Shown one piece after another: positions 1 to 7,114 of a stretch of DNA of 64,000 bases. The notes beneath the pieces were generated by a model. The model ran no database searches and was not told the origin of the DNA. It saw nothing but the letters and a program-made list of their open reading frames with translations. The stretch covers positions 496,001-560,000 of the forward strand of contig NZ_JAULBC010000001.1 in assembly GCF_041060425.1 (NCBI RefSeq). The letters run 5' to 3'. How positions within the stretch are numbered: the stretch's first letter is position 1; each line of letters starts with the position of its first letter. A program made the position numbers and the translations under genes. Origin of the DNA: Danxiaibacter flavus (GTDB lineage: Bacteria > Bacteroidota > Bacteroidia > Chitinophagales > Chitinophagaceae).

Positions 1-191
1 TTTTAATGTTGCCTGTAATGCATCGTTTACAATTTTGTTTTTTGCTATTGCGGGCGCATCAGCCGGAAGATCTTTTGGTACTATATCCAACAATAAAACC
101 TGTACACCAATACCTGCAAAATGGCATGCAATGCGAGAGCCCATAACACCACTTCCTAAAACTGCAACTTTTTTAATGATACGATTCATAT
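1..191 (-). CDS. 3-hydroxyacyl-CoA dehydrogenase, N-terminal fragment (cut by window edge)
   Basis: Only the first 63 codons are present; the gene continues leftward out of the window. The protein begins MNRIIKKVAVLGSGVMGSRI, a Rossmann-fold start with the GxGxxG dinucleotide motif (GSGVMG) followed by an acidic strand end (LLLDI). This is the NAD-binding opening of the 3-hydroxyacyl-CoA dehydrogenases of fatty-acid beta-oxidation. In Bacteroidota the full protein is often about 800 residues with a fused enoyl-CoA hydratase domain, which cannot be checked here. The ATG at 189-191 is chosen because it directly precedes the Rossmann strand. A TAnnTTTG-type box lies upstream at 214-221. Confidence 0.85.
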
Positions 192-213
192 GGTTAACAT
201 TTACAGTGCGGCA

Positions 214-221
214 AATATAAA
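214..221 (-). promoter_or_regulatory. Bacteroidota -7 box for the dehydrogenase gene
   Basis: Read on the minus strand this is TATATTTG, an exact match to TAnnTTTG, 22 nt before the ATG at 191. No convincing -33 TTTG was found at the usual distance. Confidence 0.45.
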
Positions 222-290
222 TAGTTAGTTATGCAACTATCTGTAACCGAAGATAATGTTTTTTGTAATATTTTGTGAGGAATGACAGTT

Positions 291-317
291 ACCAGGTAAC
301 AGGTTTCAGGTATCAGG
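291..317. repeat. 7-nt-period repeat, TATCAGG class
   Basis: Degenerate tandem copies of a CAGGTAT-like heptamer in the gap between the dehydrogenase and glycerate kinase genes. The same class recurs at 1816-1857, 5880-5946, 6083-6112 and 15220-15252. Nothing else was recognised in the 192-480 gap beyond this and the promoter box. Confidence 0.6.
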
Positions 318-480
318 CCGGGTTGCCGAAAGTAATGATATAAATAAAAACAAAATTAGCAACCCGAAAAATATCTTAGCACTGAACGGAGCGATTGCTT
401 CAGGCAATGGAAGGTGTTGGTTAAATAGTTTTTTAGACGTGAGCATATAAGGCAAATGATGTTGTTGAGATAAAAGTTAA

Positions 481-1803
481 TTGAAAGTTATTATGAAGAG
501 ACAAGACGCACTGGCAATTTTTGAGGCGGCGATAAACGCAGTGCAGCCCGCTGTATTAATGCCTTCGGTACTTAAGGTTGTTGATGGTGTATTACAGGTG
601 GAAGAAAAAACTTACAGCGTTGATCGTAAGAGAATATTCCTGCTTTCTGTAGGAAAAGCGGCCGCAGCTATGGCTGTAGCAGCGGAGAATATTTTAGGGA
701 GTTTTATTGCAGGTGGACTTGTCGTAACCAAATATGATCATGCTTTGCCTCTGAAACATTGCCGCATCATTGAAGCCGGACATCCGGTACCTGATGAAAA
801 AAGCAAAGAAGCAGCGGATGAAGTAAAATTATTTTTAAGGAAACTTACGGATCATGATTTGCTGATTGTTTGCATAAGCGGTGGCGCGTCAGCTTTGCTG
901 GCAGATGTAGAGGATGGAATCTCATTAGAGGATCTGCAACATACTTCAAAACTATTATTGAAATCCGGCGCGAGTATCCACGAATTAAATGTTGTCCGAA
1001 AAAATATTTCAACGTTAAAAGGTGGCGGACTGGTATTGGCTGCTAACGGGGCCGGCATTGTGTCGCTGATTATAAGTGATGTAGCAGGAGATGACCTGAG
1101 TAGCATTGCAAGCGGACTGACTGTGCAGGATAGCTCAACGCCGGAACAGGCTCTTGAAATCCTTCAGCAGTACCGCATCTTAAACAAAGTTCCGGAGTCC
1201 GTAAGAAAATGCCTTGATCTCCATAAAGGAATTTCATCCAAAAGGAGCAATTCGCCTGAAAGATTTAATAAAGTTCTCAACAAGATAATCGGGAGCAATA
1301 GTATTGCGTTGCATGCTGCTGCGGCCAGGGCCTCATCTCTGGGGTATGATGTTGAAATTGTGGATGAAGATCTTAAAGGTGAAGCGTCCGACAGGGCTAA
1401 AGAGTTTGTTGATAAGCTTCAATCTGGTTCCACAAAAAATACATGTTACCTGATGGGAGGGGAGACGACCGTCACTATTTCTGGCAGCGGAAAGGGCGGC
1501 CGCAATCAGCACTTTGCACTTGCTGCACTATCGGCTTTGCAGAAAAAAAATACGTCTTTAAAAGATTGTCCGGTGATCCTGTCAGGCGGAACAGATGGAA
1601 CTGATGGACCAACGGATGCAGCCGGCGCCGTTATAGATAAGGATGTTTTGCAAAAAGCAAATGAACTTAAATTGGATGTTCAGCATTTCCTTGATGATAA
1701 TGACGCCTGGCACTTTTTCAAACAAACCGGTGGCCTGGTAATTACGGGGCCAACCCAGACAAATGTGATGGATGTTGTAGTCGGGGGAAGGAGTGAGGAG
1801 TGA
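481..1803 (+). CDS. Glycerate 2-kinase (DUF4147/MOFRL family)
   Basis: A 440-residue protein of the GckA/TtuD family, which phosphorylates D-glycerate to 2-phosphoglycerate in the cytosol. The N-terminal DUF4147 domain carries the glycine-rich stretch ISGGASALL and the conserved NVVRKNISTLKGGGL segment. The C-terminal MOFRL domain carries GGETTV, GKGGRNQ and SGGTDGTDGPTDAAGA. Length is normal for the family. The start is uncertain: TTG at 481, or the in-frame ATG at 493, which would remove four residues. The gene stands alone, with repeat-filled gaps on both sides. Older annotations call this family hydroxypyruvate reductase. Confidence 0.93.
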   Translation: MKVIMKRQDALAIFEAAINAVQPAVLMPSVLKVVDGVLQVEEKTYSVDRKRIFLLSVGKAAAAMAVAAENILGSFIAGGLVVTKYDHALPLKHCRIIEAGHPVPDEKSKEAADEVKLFLRKLTDHDLLIVCISGGASALLADVEDGISLEDLQHTSKLLLKSGASIHELNVVRKNISTLKGGGLVLAANGAGIVSLIISDVAGDDLSSIASGLTVQDSSTPEQALEILQQYRILNKVPESVRKCLDLHKGISSKRSNSPERFNKVLNKIIGSNSIALHAAAARASSLGYDVEIVDEDLKGEASDRAKEFVDKLQSGSTKNTCYLMGGETTVTISGSGKGGRNQHFALAALSALQKKNTSLKDCPVILSGGTDGTDGPTDAAGAVIDKDVLQKANELKLDVQHFLDDNDAWHFFKQTGGLVITGPTQTNVMDVVVGGRSEE

Positions 1804-1815
1804 GGAAAAATATAT

Positions 1816-1966
1816 AAGGTATCAGGTTTCAGGTATCAGGTATCAGTGTCAGGTGACGGCATAAAAATGGGGTTTCGGAACTTGTACTTTGTCAAAGGGC
1901 AAATGCCGCGAATTCGGGTCAGGCATCGTCTAATCTCAAATCTGAAATTTCAAATTTCAAATCATA
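1816..1966. repeat. 7-nt-period repeats: TATCAGG class then CAAATTT class
   Basis: Positions 1816-1857 contain TATCAGG-type heptamers, and 1938-1966 contain three CAAATTT-type heptamers. They fill most of the gap between glycerate kinase and the phosphoribosyltransferase gene. Confidence 0.6.
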
Positions 1967-1998
1967 ATTTCCTTAATTTGCCCTTCTAATTGTTTACA

Positions 1999-2502
1999 AT
2001 GAGTGAGAAAAAATATGTTTTGACGGCTGAGGAGATTAAATATAAACTGCAAAGAATTGCTTTGGAGATTGCAGAAGCTATTGCTGGAGATGAAGCACCT
2101 GTTGTGCTGCTGGGCGTGTTAAGCAGTGGTACTGTAATCGCTCAGAAAATAGCATCAGCATTAAAAAATTATATCCCCAACCAGGTGGAGGTAGTCACAA
2201 TTACACTTGATAAAAATCATCCGGCAGAAGTGACCATTGACGGGAATGTCGATTTTAATGATAAAAATATTGTTATTGTTGACGATGTGTCCAATAGGGG
2301 AAAAACGCTTTTATATGCAATGAAGCCGTTGCTGAACTATCATCCCAAACGCATCCAAACGATGGTATTGGTAGAACGCATGCACAAATTGTTTCCTGTC
2401 AAGCCCGATTATGTGGGCCTGTCCCTGGCTACAACCTCCCAGGATTTCATCCAGGTAGAAACAGTCGGCGACGAAGTAACCGGAGCGTACATTCAGATGT
2501 GA
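1999..2502 (+). CDS. Phosphoribosyltransferase family protein (PyrR-like)
   Basis: A 167-residue type I phosphoribosyltransferase. The PRPP-binding signature is IVIVDDVSNRGKTLLYAM, two acidic residues followed by the small-residue loop. LLGVLSSGTVIAQKIA fits the N-terminal PPi-binding loop. Length and overall layout resemble PyrR and hypoxanthine/uracil phosphoribosyltransferases, but the base acceptor cannot be read from the sequence. ATG at 1999 is preferred to the upstream in-frame TTG at 1990. No pyrimidine genes adjoin it and no attenuator-like structure was seen upstream, so a PyrR regulatory role is not supported by context. Confidence 0.85.
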   Translation: MSEKKYVLTAEEIKYKLQRIALEIAEAIAGDEAPVVLLGVLSSGTVIAQKIASALKNYIPNQVEVVTITLDKNHPAEVTIDGNVDFNDKNIVIVDDVSNRGKTLLYAMKPLLNYHPKRIQTMVLVERMHKLFPVKPDYVGLSLATTSQDFIQVETVGDEVTGAYIQM

Positions 2503-2977
2503 TAAGATGTACGGTGGTAGATGTATGGTGTTAGATGTACGATGTACGATGTAGGCGCAATGTGGGGTAAGTACGATTTACGAAGTACTTGATTGTAAAA
2601 CCCAGTCCTGCGTGCAATCCTCTTTCTGCAGTAGAGGATACATTTCTCTACTCGCCGCGGTCATCTTTCTTTCACTCTTACCCTCTTGAAATCTTACCCG
2701 TCTTACGGGTCTTACGGTCTTACATGTCTTACATGTCTTCCCGTCTTACGGTCTTACTATCCGGTGTTAGACGATGTAGGCGCAATGTGGGGGAAGTACG
2801 ATTTACGAAGTACGAAGTACCTGAATGTAAAACCCAACCTTGTATGCGGTTCTTTTTTTCAGAAGAGGATGCATTTCTCTACTCGCCGCGGTCATCTTTC
2901 TTTCACTCTTACCCTCTTGAAATCTTACACGTCTTACGGGTCTTACATGTCTTACGATCTTACTATTTTACTCTCTT
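2503..2977. repeat. Direct duplication of about 200-225 bp built from short repeats
   Basis: This gap has no credible gene. Two related segments lie head to tail, about 2528-2752 and 2764-2965. Each opens with GATGTAGGCGCAATGTGGGG, continues through a GTACGATTTACGAAGTAC stretch, and ends with a shared block containing TCTCTACTCGCCGCGGTCAT followed by many TCTTAC units. The first 80 bases also carry heptamers of the TACGATG class. Open frames crossing it simply translate the repeat. Confidence 0.8.
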
Positions 2978-3979
2978 CTAAAAAGTGAGCCAGTTCCACT
3001 TCACTTTTCCCTGTGAAAACTCAATAGATGGCGCCGGGAATTTTAAACAGTTAAGAATAGAAAAGGTTGTTTTTAAGAGTTTGCTTTTTGTTTTGATTTT
3101 GGTAAAATCAACATCCGGCGCTATATAAAATTGCCGGTAACGCGGCATGTCTTGCTCATGGTTGATAACATGCCCATTTGAAGGATCGGTCCATGAATTG
3201 TAATATGCGCCAAACATATTGTTTGCTCCATAGCCTACAGCAACATTCAACCATTTAGGCAGATTGCTGTGTTTAAAAAAAGATTTCAGGTTGGCGCTCA
3301 ACCAGTAAGTTTGACTGTTATAATCTTTTAGCATGCGTTCGCGCGTTGTACTGCCGAAAATATCGTCCGCTCTGTCATTCAGCTCCTGGCTACCGTAATC
3401 GATCTTGTGAAACGAAAATTTATAAGAAATGCGTTGTTCGCCCCAAACAAGTTGTTGTCCAACAAACAAAGCAGCGCCGGCGGTGTTTGCTACATAGTCG
3501 CCCCAGCTAAATCCCCAGTTTGCAGAAAAGCCATCCATCACTTCCACTATTGTCTGGTAGGCCATACCGCTCGCCGCACCAATCCACGTACTCTGTCTTT
3601 GACTTAACCCGGCCCATCTCCATGATTCAGCACTTAACCGGCTCAGCGTGTAGCAGGTGTAGGAATGGCCGAATTTATCAACCTGCAACCATTCGCCATT
3701 GTCGTTAAAAAAATGAAAATCCGATTGCGGATAGGAACTGTACCATGTATTATAAAGACTGATGCCGGTACCAACCAGCACAGCTGCATCAATGGCAGCT
3801 ACAGTGTATACTCTTTTTTTATTAAGCCCGGAAGATGGCTTTTGTGCAAAAGTTGAATCGGGCAGAAAATTTGTTATTAATGTATCCTGTTGCGGAATTG
3901 AACTTAAAATGGCTAATGAATCCTGACTTAGCGCTTGGTGAAAAGGCCATAAAAGTAAAAGCCAAAATATCTTCTTCAT
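2978..3979 (-). CDS. DUF2279 family protein, secreted or membrane-associated
   Basis: A 333-residue protein with a clear signal peptide (MKKIFWLLLLWPFHQALSQ), so it is exported. The middle carries the DUF2279 hallmark: VDKFGHSYTCYTLSR, then a hydrophobic helix around the phrase EVMDGFSANWGFSWGD. The family has no established function; members are predicted envelope proteins. The C-terminal third (WLNVAVGYGANNMFG) resembles an outer-membrane strand pattern. The gene is convergent with the repeat region and divergent from the phosphohexomutase gene. A TAnnTTTG box ends five bases before the ATG. Confidence 0.8.
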   Translation of the reverse strand: MKKIFWLLLLWPFHQALSQDSLAILSSIPQQDTLITNFLPDSTFAQKPSSGLNKKRVYTVAAIDAAVLVGTGISLYNTWYSSYPQSDFHFFNDNGEWLQVDKFGHSYTCYTLSRLSAESWRWAGLSQRQSTWIGAASGMAYQTIVEVMDGFSANWGFSWGDYVANTAGAALFVGQQLVWGEQRISYKFSFHKIDYGSQELNDRADDIFGSTTRERMLKDYNSQTYWLSANLKSFFKHSNLPKWLNVAVGYGANNMFGAYYNSWTDPSNGHVINHEQDMPRYRQFYIAPDVDFTKIKTKSKLLKTTFSILNCLKFPAPSIEFSQGKVKWNWLTF

Positions 3980-3984
3980 CAGCG

Positions 3985-3992
3985 CAAACGTA
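3985..3992 (-). promoter_or_regulatory. Bacteroidota -7 box placed 5 nt before the ATG
   Basis: Minus-strand sequence TACGTTTG matches TAnnTTTG. Its last base is at 3985 and the ATG starts at 3979, leaving five bases. Transcription would begin at or within a few bases of the start codon, implying a leaderless message. Confidence 0.45.
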
Positions 3993-4123
3993 CGTATTAA
4001 ATTAATAACAGATGAATTGCGCTAAAAAACAGGTATTATTAAATAGCAATAAAAATTTAATTAATAGGTACACATTTAGTAAATATGCTTAAAATTGTTC
4101 TTCAATCTTAAAACGGTAAAAAT

Positions 4124-5851
4124 ATGGATACTGCAATTCAGGCCAAAGCGGATGCATGGCTTAACGGTAATTACGACCAGGCTACCAAAGATGCGATCAA
4201 AAAAATGGAGAAAGAGAATTCCGAGGAGTTGACAGAAGCTTTTTATCGTAACCTCGAGTTTGGTACAGGTGGTTTGCGTGGTATAATGGGTGTAGGCACC
4301 AACCGCATGAATAAGTACACGGTGGGTATGGCTACACAAGGGTTTGCCAATTATCTGAAGAAAACATATGGTGATGAGCCGGTTAAAGTGGTTATCGGTC
4401 ATGATAGCCGCAACAACAGCCGCTTTTTTGCTGAAACAGTTGCGAATGTTTTTGCAGCAAACGGAATAAAGGTCTACTTGTTTGAGGCATTGCGTCCAAC
4501 TCCTGAATTGTCTTTTACAATAAGACATCTGCAATGTCAGGGTGGCGTAATTTGTACTGCGTCGCACAATCCCAAAGAATATAACGGATATAAAGCTTAC
4601 TGGAACGATGGCGGTCAGCTTGTTCCTCCGCATGATAAGAATGTAATCCACGAAGTAGAGGCCATTGCCAGCGTTGACGATGTAAAATGGAGCGGTGGTG
4701 AAAGTAATATCACCCTGATCGGAAAAGATATTGATGATGCATACATCAGGATGGTGAAAGGGCTGAGCGTTTATCCTGAAGTGATCGAAAAACAGAAAGA
4801 TCTTAAAATAGTTTACACGCCTATACACGGCACAGGTATTATGCTTGTACCGGAAGTGTTGAAACAATTCGGATTTACCAATGTGAACATTGTTGAGGAA
4901 CAGGCTACGCCGGATGGTAATTTCCCAACTGTTGTTTATCCCAATCCGGAAGAAAGTGAAGCGATGAGTATCGGCTTGAAAAAAGCCAAGACAATCGATG
5001 CTGATATCCTGGCTGGTACAGACCCTGATGCCGACCGTGTGGGGATTGGTGTTAAGAATCACAAAGGGGAGTGGGTGCTGATGAATGGTAATCAGACAGC
5101 AGTACTTGCCTGTGCTTATATGATTGAAGCCCGTAAAGTAAAAGGCATTGCACGCCCGAACGACATGGTGATCAAAACAATTGTAACTACCGAGCTGATC
5201 AATGAAATTGCAAAGAAAAATAATGTAGCTTGTTATGATGTGTTGACCGGCTTTAAATGGATCGCTGAACTGATCAAAGAAAAAGAAGGCAAAGAACATT
5301 ATATCATTGGTGGTGAAGAAAGTTATGGTTTAATGATCGGCGATCAATTGAGAGATAAAGATGCTGTGTCTGCAGTTGCTTTGTTGTGCGAAATGGCAGC
5401 CTACGAAAAAGAAAACGGTAAAACCCTGTATGAAAAACTGGTTGAGCTGTATGTTCAGTATGGCTTCTATCTTGAACACCTGATCAGCATTACCAAAAAA
5501 GGCATGAGAGGGCAGGAAGAAATTGCTGAAATGATGCAAAGCTATCGCAACAATCCTCCGGCTACCATCAATGGGTCTAAAGTTGTACACTTGCTGGACT
5601 ATCAATTACAGGTGGCAAAAAATCTTTCAACCGGAGAAACGAAAGATATCACGCTTCCAAAAAGCAACGTACTGCAATTTATATTGGAAGACGGATCTAA
5701 AATATCTGCACGTCCTTCAGGTACCGAACCCAAGATCAAATTCTATTTCAGCGTCAACACCAAACTGAACAGCAAAGAAGAATTTGATGCAACATACACT
5801 GTGCTGGAAAACAGGATCAAGGGGATTATTGAAGATATGAAGTTGAAGTAG
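4124..5851 (+). CDS. Phospho-sugar mutase (phosphoglucomutase/phosphomannomutase family)
   Basis: A 575-residue alpha-D-phosphohexomutase that interconverts sugar 1- and 6-phosphates, feeding glycogen and envelope sugar synthesis. The phosphoserine loop TASHNPKEYNGYK places the catalytic serine at residue 147. The Mg-binding loop DPDADR covers residues 300-305, the sugar-binding loop GGEESYG follows, and the phosphate-binding loop RPSGTEPK begins near residue 530. All four loops are intact and the length matches the long PGM2-like form common in Bacteroidota. It is a monocistronic unit with its own terminator at 5984-6016. Choosing between glucose and mannose specificity from sequence alone is not safe. 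Confidence 0.95.
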   Translation: MDTAIQAKADAWLNGNYDQATKDAIKKMEKENSEELTEAFYRNLEFGTGGLRGIMGVGTNRMNKYTVGMATQGFANYLKKTYGDEPVKVVIGHDSRNNSRFFAETVANVFAANGIKVYLFEALRPTPELSFTIRHLQCQGGVICTASHNPKEYNGYKAYWNDGGQLVPPHDKNVIHEVEAIASVDDVKWSGGESNITLIGKDIDDAYIRMVKGLSVYPEVIEKQKDLKIVYTPIHGTGIMLVPEVLKQFGFTNVNIVEEQATPDGNFPTVVYPNPEESEAMSIGLKKAKTIDADILAGTDPDADRVGIGVKNHKGEWVLMNGNQTAVLACAYMIEARKVKGIARPNDMVIKTIVTTELINEIAKKNNVACYDVLTGFKWIAELIKEKEGKEHYIIGGEESYGLMIGDQLRDKDAVSAVALLCEMAAYEKENGKTLYEKLVELYVQYGFYLEHLISITKKGMRGQEEIAEMMQSYRNNPPATINGSKVVHLLDYQLQVAKNLSTGETKDITLPKSNVLQFILEDGSKISARPSGTEPKIKFYFSVNTKLNSKEEFDATYTVLENRIKGIIEDMKLK

Positions 5852-5946
5852 CTGTCAGCTATCGGCTATTAGCTATTAGCAATGAGGTATCAGGTATCAG
5901 GTATCAGGTATCAGGTATCAGGTTTCTGGTATCGAGAGGTTGATAC
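5852..5946. repeat. 7-nt-period repeats: AGCTATT class followed by TATCAGG class
   Basis: AGCTATT-like heptamers occupy 5852-5880 and at least five consecutive TATCAGG heptamers run from about 5884 to 5925. The same two classes appear in opposite order and orientation at 6041-6112, so the pair forms a large, loose inverted repeat around the terminator. Confidence 0.75.
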
Positions 5947-5983
5947 CAAGTTTACAGATTTTAATAATAGATATTAAGTATTC

Positions 5984-6016
5984 AATGCGCAGGAGTTTTT
6001 CCTGCGCATTTTTTAT
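5984..6016 (+). terminator. Intrinsic terminator after the phosphohexomutase gene
   Basis: Perfect 10-bp stem AATGCGCAGG / CCTGCGCATT with a GAGTTTTT-type loop, followed by a T run. Confidence 0.85.
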
Positions 6017-6040
6017 GACATAGTTTAATAAGCCTGCTTG

Positions 6041-6112
6041 CCAATAGCCAATAGCTGATAGCTGAAAGCTCATAGCTAAAACCTGATACCTGATACCTGA
6101 GACCTCATGCCT
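6041..6112. repeat. 7-nt-period repeats, inverted partner of 5852-5946
   Basis: AGCTGAT/AGCTGAA heptamers followed by ACCTGAT heptamers. The reverse complement reproduces the order seen at 5852-5946, including the stretch beginning ATGAGGT. Confidence 0.75.
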
Positions 6113-6167
6113 CTCCCCTGTGAGTAAATTTTTCCCATCCCAATTCTTCCCACATTAATTCGTATCT

Positions 6168-6200
6168 TTTGGAAGCGGCTATGTAGTTATAGTACCTTTG
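6168..6200 (+). promoter_or_regulatory. Bacteroidota promoter of pcm
   Basis: TTTG at 6168-6171 and TACCTTTG at 6193-6200 fit the -33 TTTG / -7 TAnnTTTG pattern with 21 bases between them. The ATG follows ten bases after the -7 box, so the leader would be only a few bases long. Confidence 0.6.
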
Positions 6201-6210
6201 TATTTGCACT

Positions 6211-6867
6211 ATGAGAGAATTTAAAGATACTTACCGGCACAAGGGATTGCGGATGCAATTGGTTAAACTGTTACAACAGAAAGGAATAACGGATGAAAAT
6301 GTATTGGATGCAATCAAAAACATTCCCCGTCACTTTTTTTTAGACTCAGCATTTGACAAGATAGCCTATGAAGACAGAGCTTTTCCGATCGGAGAAGACC
6401 AGACAATTTCCCAGCCATACACCGTGGCATATCAAACCCAGTTATTACAAATAAAACGTTCTGACAAAGTGTTGGAAATTGGTACAGGCAGTGTGTACCA
6501 GGCATCTGTACTGGCAGAAATGGGAGCAAGGGTTTTTACAATCGAGCGGCAGAAGAAATTATTTGAACTGAACAAAAACTTCATTCTAAAAAGCAAATAT
6601 CCCAATATAAAATTTTTCTATGGCGATGGTTTTGAAGGACTGCCCACTTTCGCTCCCTTCGATAAAATCATCATTACAGCAGCAGCGCCATTTATTCCTC
6701 CCAAACTTATTCAACAACTGAAAGACGGCGGGCTGATGGTAATCCCCGTAGATGAAGGCAATAATCAGCGCATGTTGCGTATTACAAAAATGGCCGATGG
6801 TTCCTTGCAGGAAGAGGCCTTTGATCTGTTTTCATTTGTACCCATGCTTACCGGAAGAAACGGATAG
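6211..6867 (+). CDS. pcm: Protein-L-isoaspartate O-methyltransferase
   Basis: A 218-residue cytosolic methyltransferase that repairs isoaspartyl residues in damaged proteins using SAM. Family features are the N-terminal helix region, DRAFPIGEDQTISQPYTVA (the conserved substrate segment), SAM motif I in VLEIGTGSVYQASVLAEMG, the acidic IER at the next strand, and a C-terminal LQEEAFDLFSFVPMLTG. Motif I reads GTGSVYQ where the family usually has GTGSGYQ, a small departure in the cofactor loop. The start is fixed by the promoter ten bases upstream. The gene is followed by a strong terminator. Confidence 0.93.
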   Translation: MREFKDTYRHKGLRMQLVKLLQQKGITDENVLDAIKNIPRHFFLDSAFDKIAYEDRAFPIGEDQTISQPYTVAYQTQLLQIKRSDKVLEIGTGSVYQASVLAEMGARVFTIERQKKLFELNKNFILKSKYPNIKFFYGDGFEGLPTFAPFDKIIITAAAPFIPPKLIQQLKDGGLMVIPVDEGNNQRMLRITKMADGSLQEEAFDLFSFVPMLTGRNG

Positions 6868-6915
6868 AAGTTATACGTTGTAAGTCATACGTGATACGTT
6901 TTTTACATTGTAGAT
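6868..6915. repeat. 7-nt-period repeat, TACGT class
   Basis: Degenerate heptamers around TTATACGT directly after the pcm stop codon. The same class fills 7009-7112 and recurs at 40503-40560, 42357-42380 and 42471-42545. Confidence 0.55.
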
Positions 6916-6950
6916 CGACAGGGAATAATCGTTAGCGCACAAAAAATTAG

Positions 6951-6994
6951 AATAAGAAAAGGTACGTTACATCTGCAACGTACCTTTTCTTATT
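6951..6994 (+). terminator. Bidirectional intrinsic terminator after pcm
   Basis: Perfect 18-bp stem: AATAAGAAAAGGTACGTT pairs with its exact complement at 6977-6994 across an 8-nt loop. A run and T run flank both sides, so it can serve pcm and the convergent receptor gene. Confidence 0.85.
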
Positions 6995-7008
6995 TTATAA
7001 TCTTCGCT

Positions 7009-7112
7009 TCGATAAACGTACTACGTATAACCTATAACTTACCACTCCCTTCGCTCTGATAAACGTATTACGTATAACTCACAACTTATAACGTATAACT
7101 TACAACGTACCA
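7009..7112. repeat. 7-nt-period repeats, ACGTATAA class
   Basis: Repeated CGTATAA/CGTACCA-type heptamers fill the last hundred bases before the stop codon of the receptor gene on the minus strand. Confidence 0.65.
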
Positions 7113-7114
7113 CT

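Noticed and set aside
2589..2981. 130- and 100-residue plus-strand open frames after the phosphoribosyltransferase gene
   Set aside because: They translate the duplicated noncoding segment, show repeated peptide blocks and low-complexity Tyr/Ser/Leu runs, and have no recognisable domain.
4076..5299. 407-residue minus-strand open frame
   Set aside because: It lies opposite the phosphohexomutase gene, whose catalytic motifs are intact. The reverse frame has no domain and is rich in Phe, Cys and His as expected for an antisense shadow.
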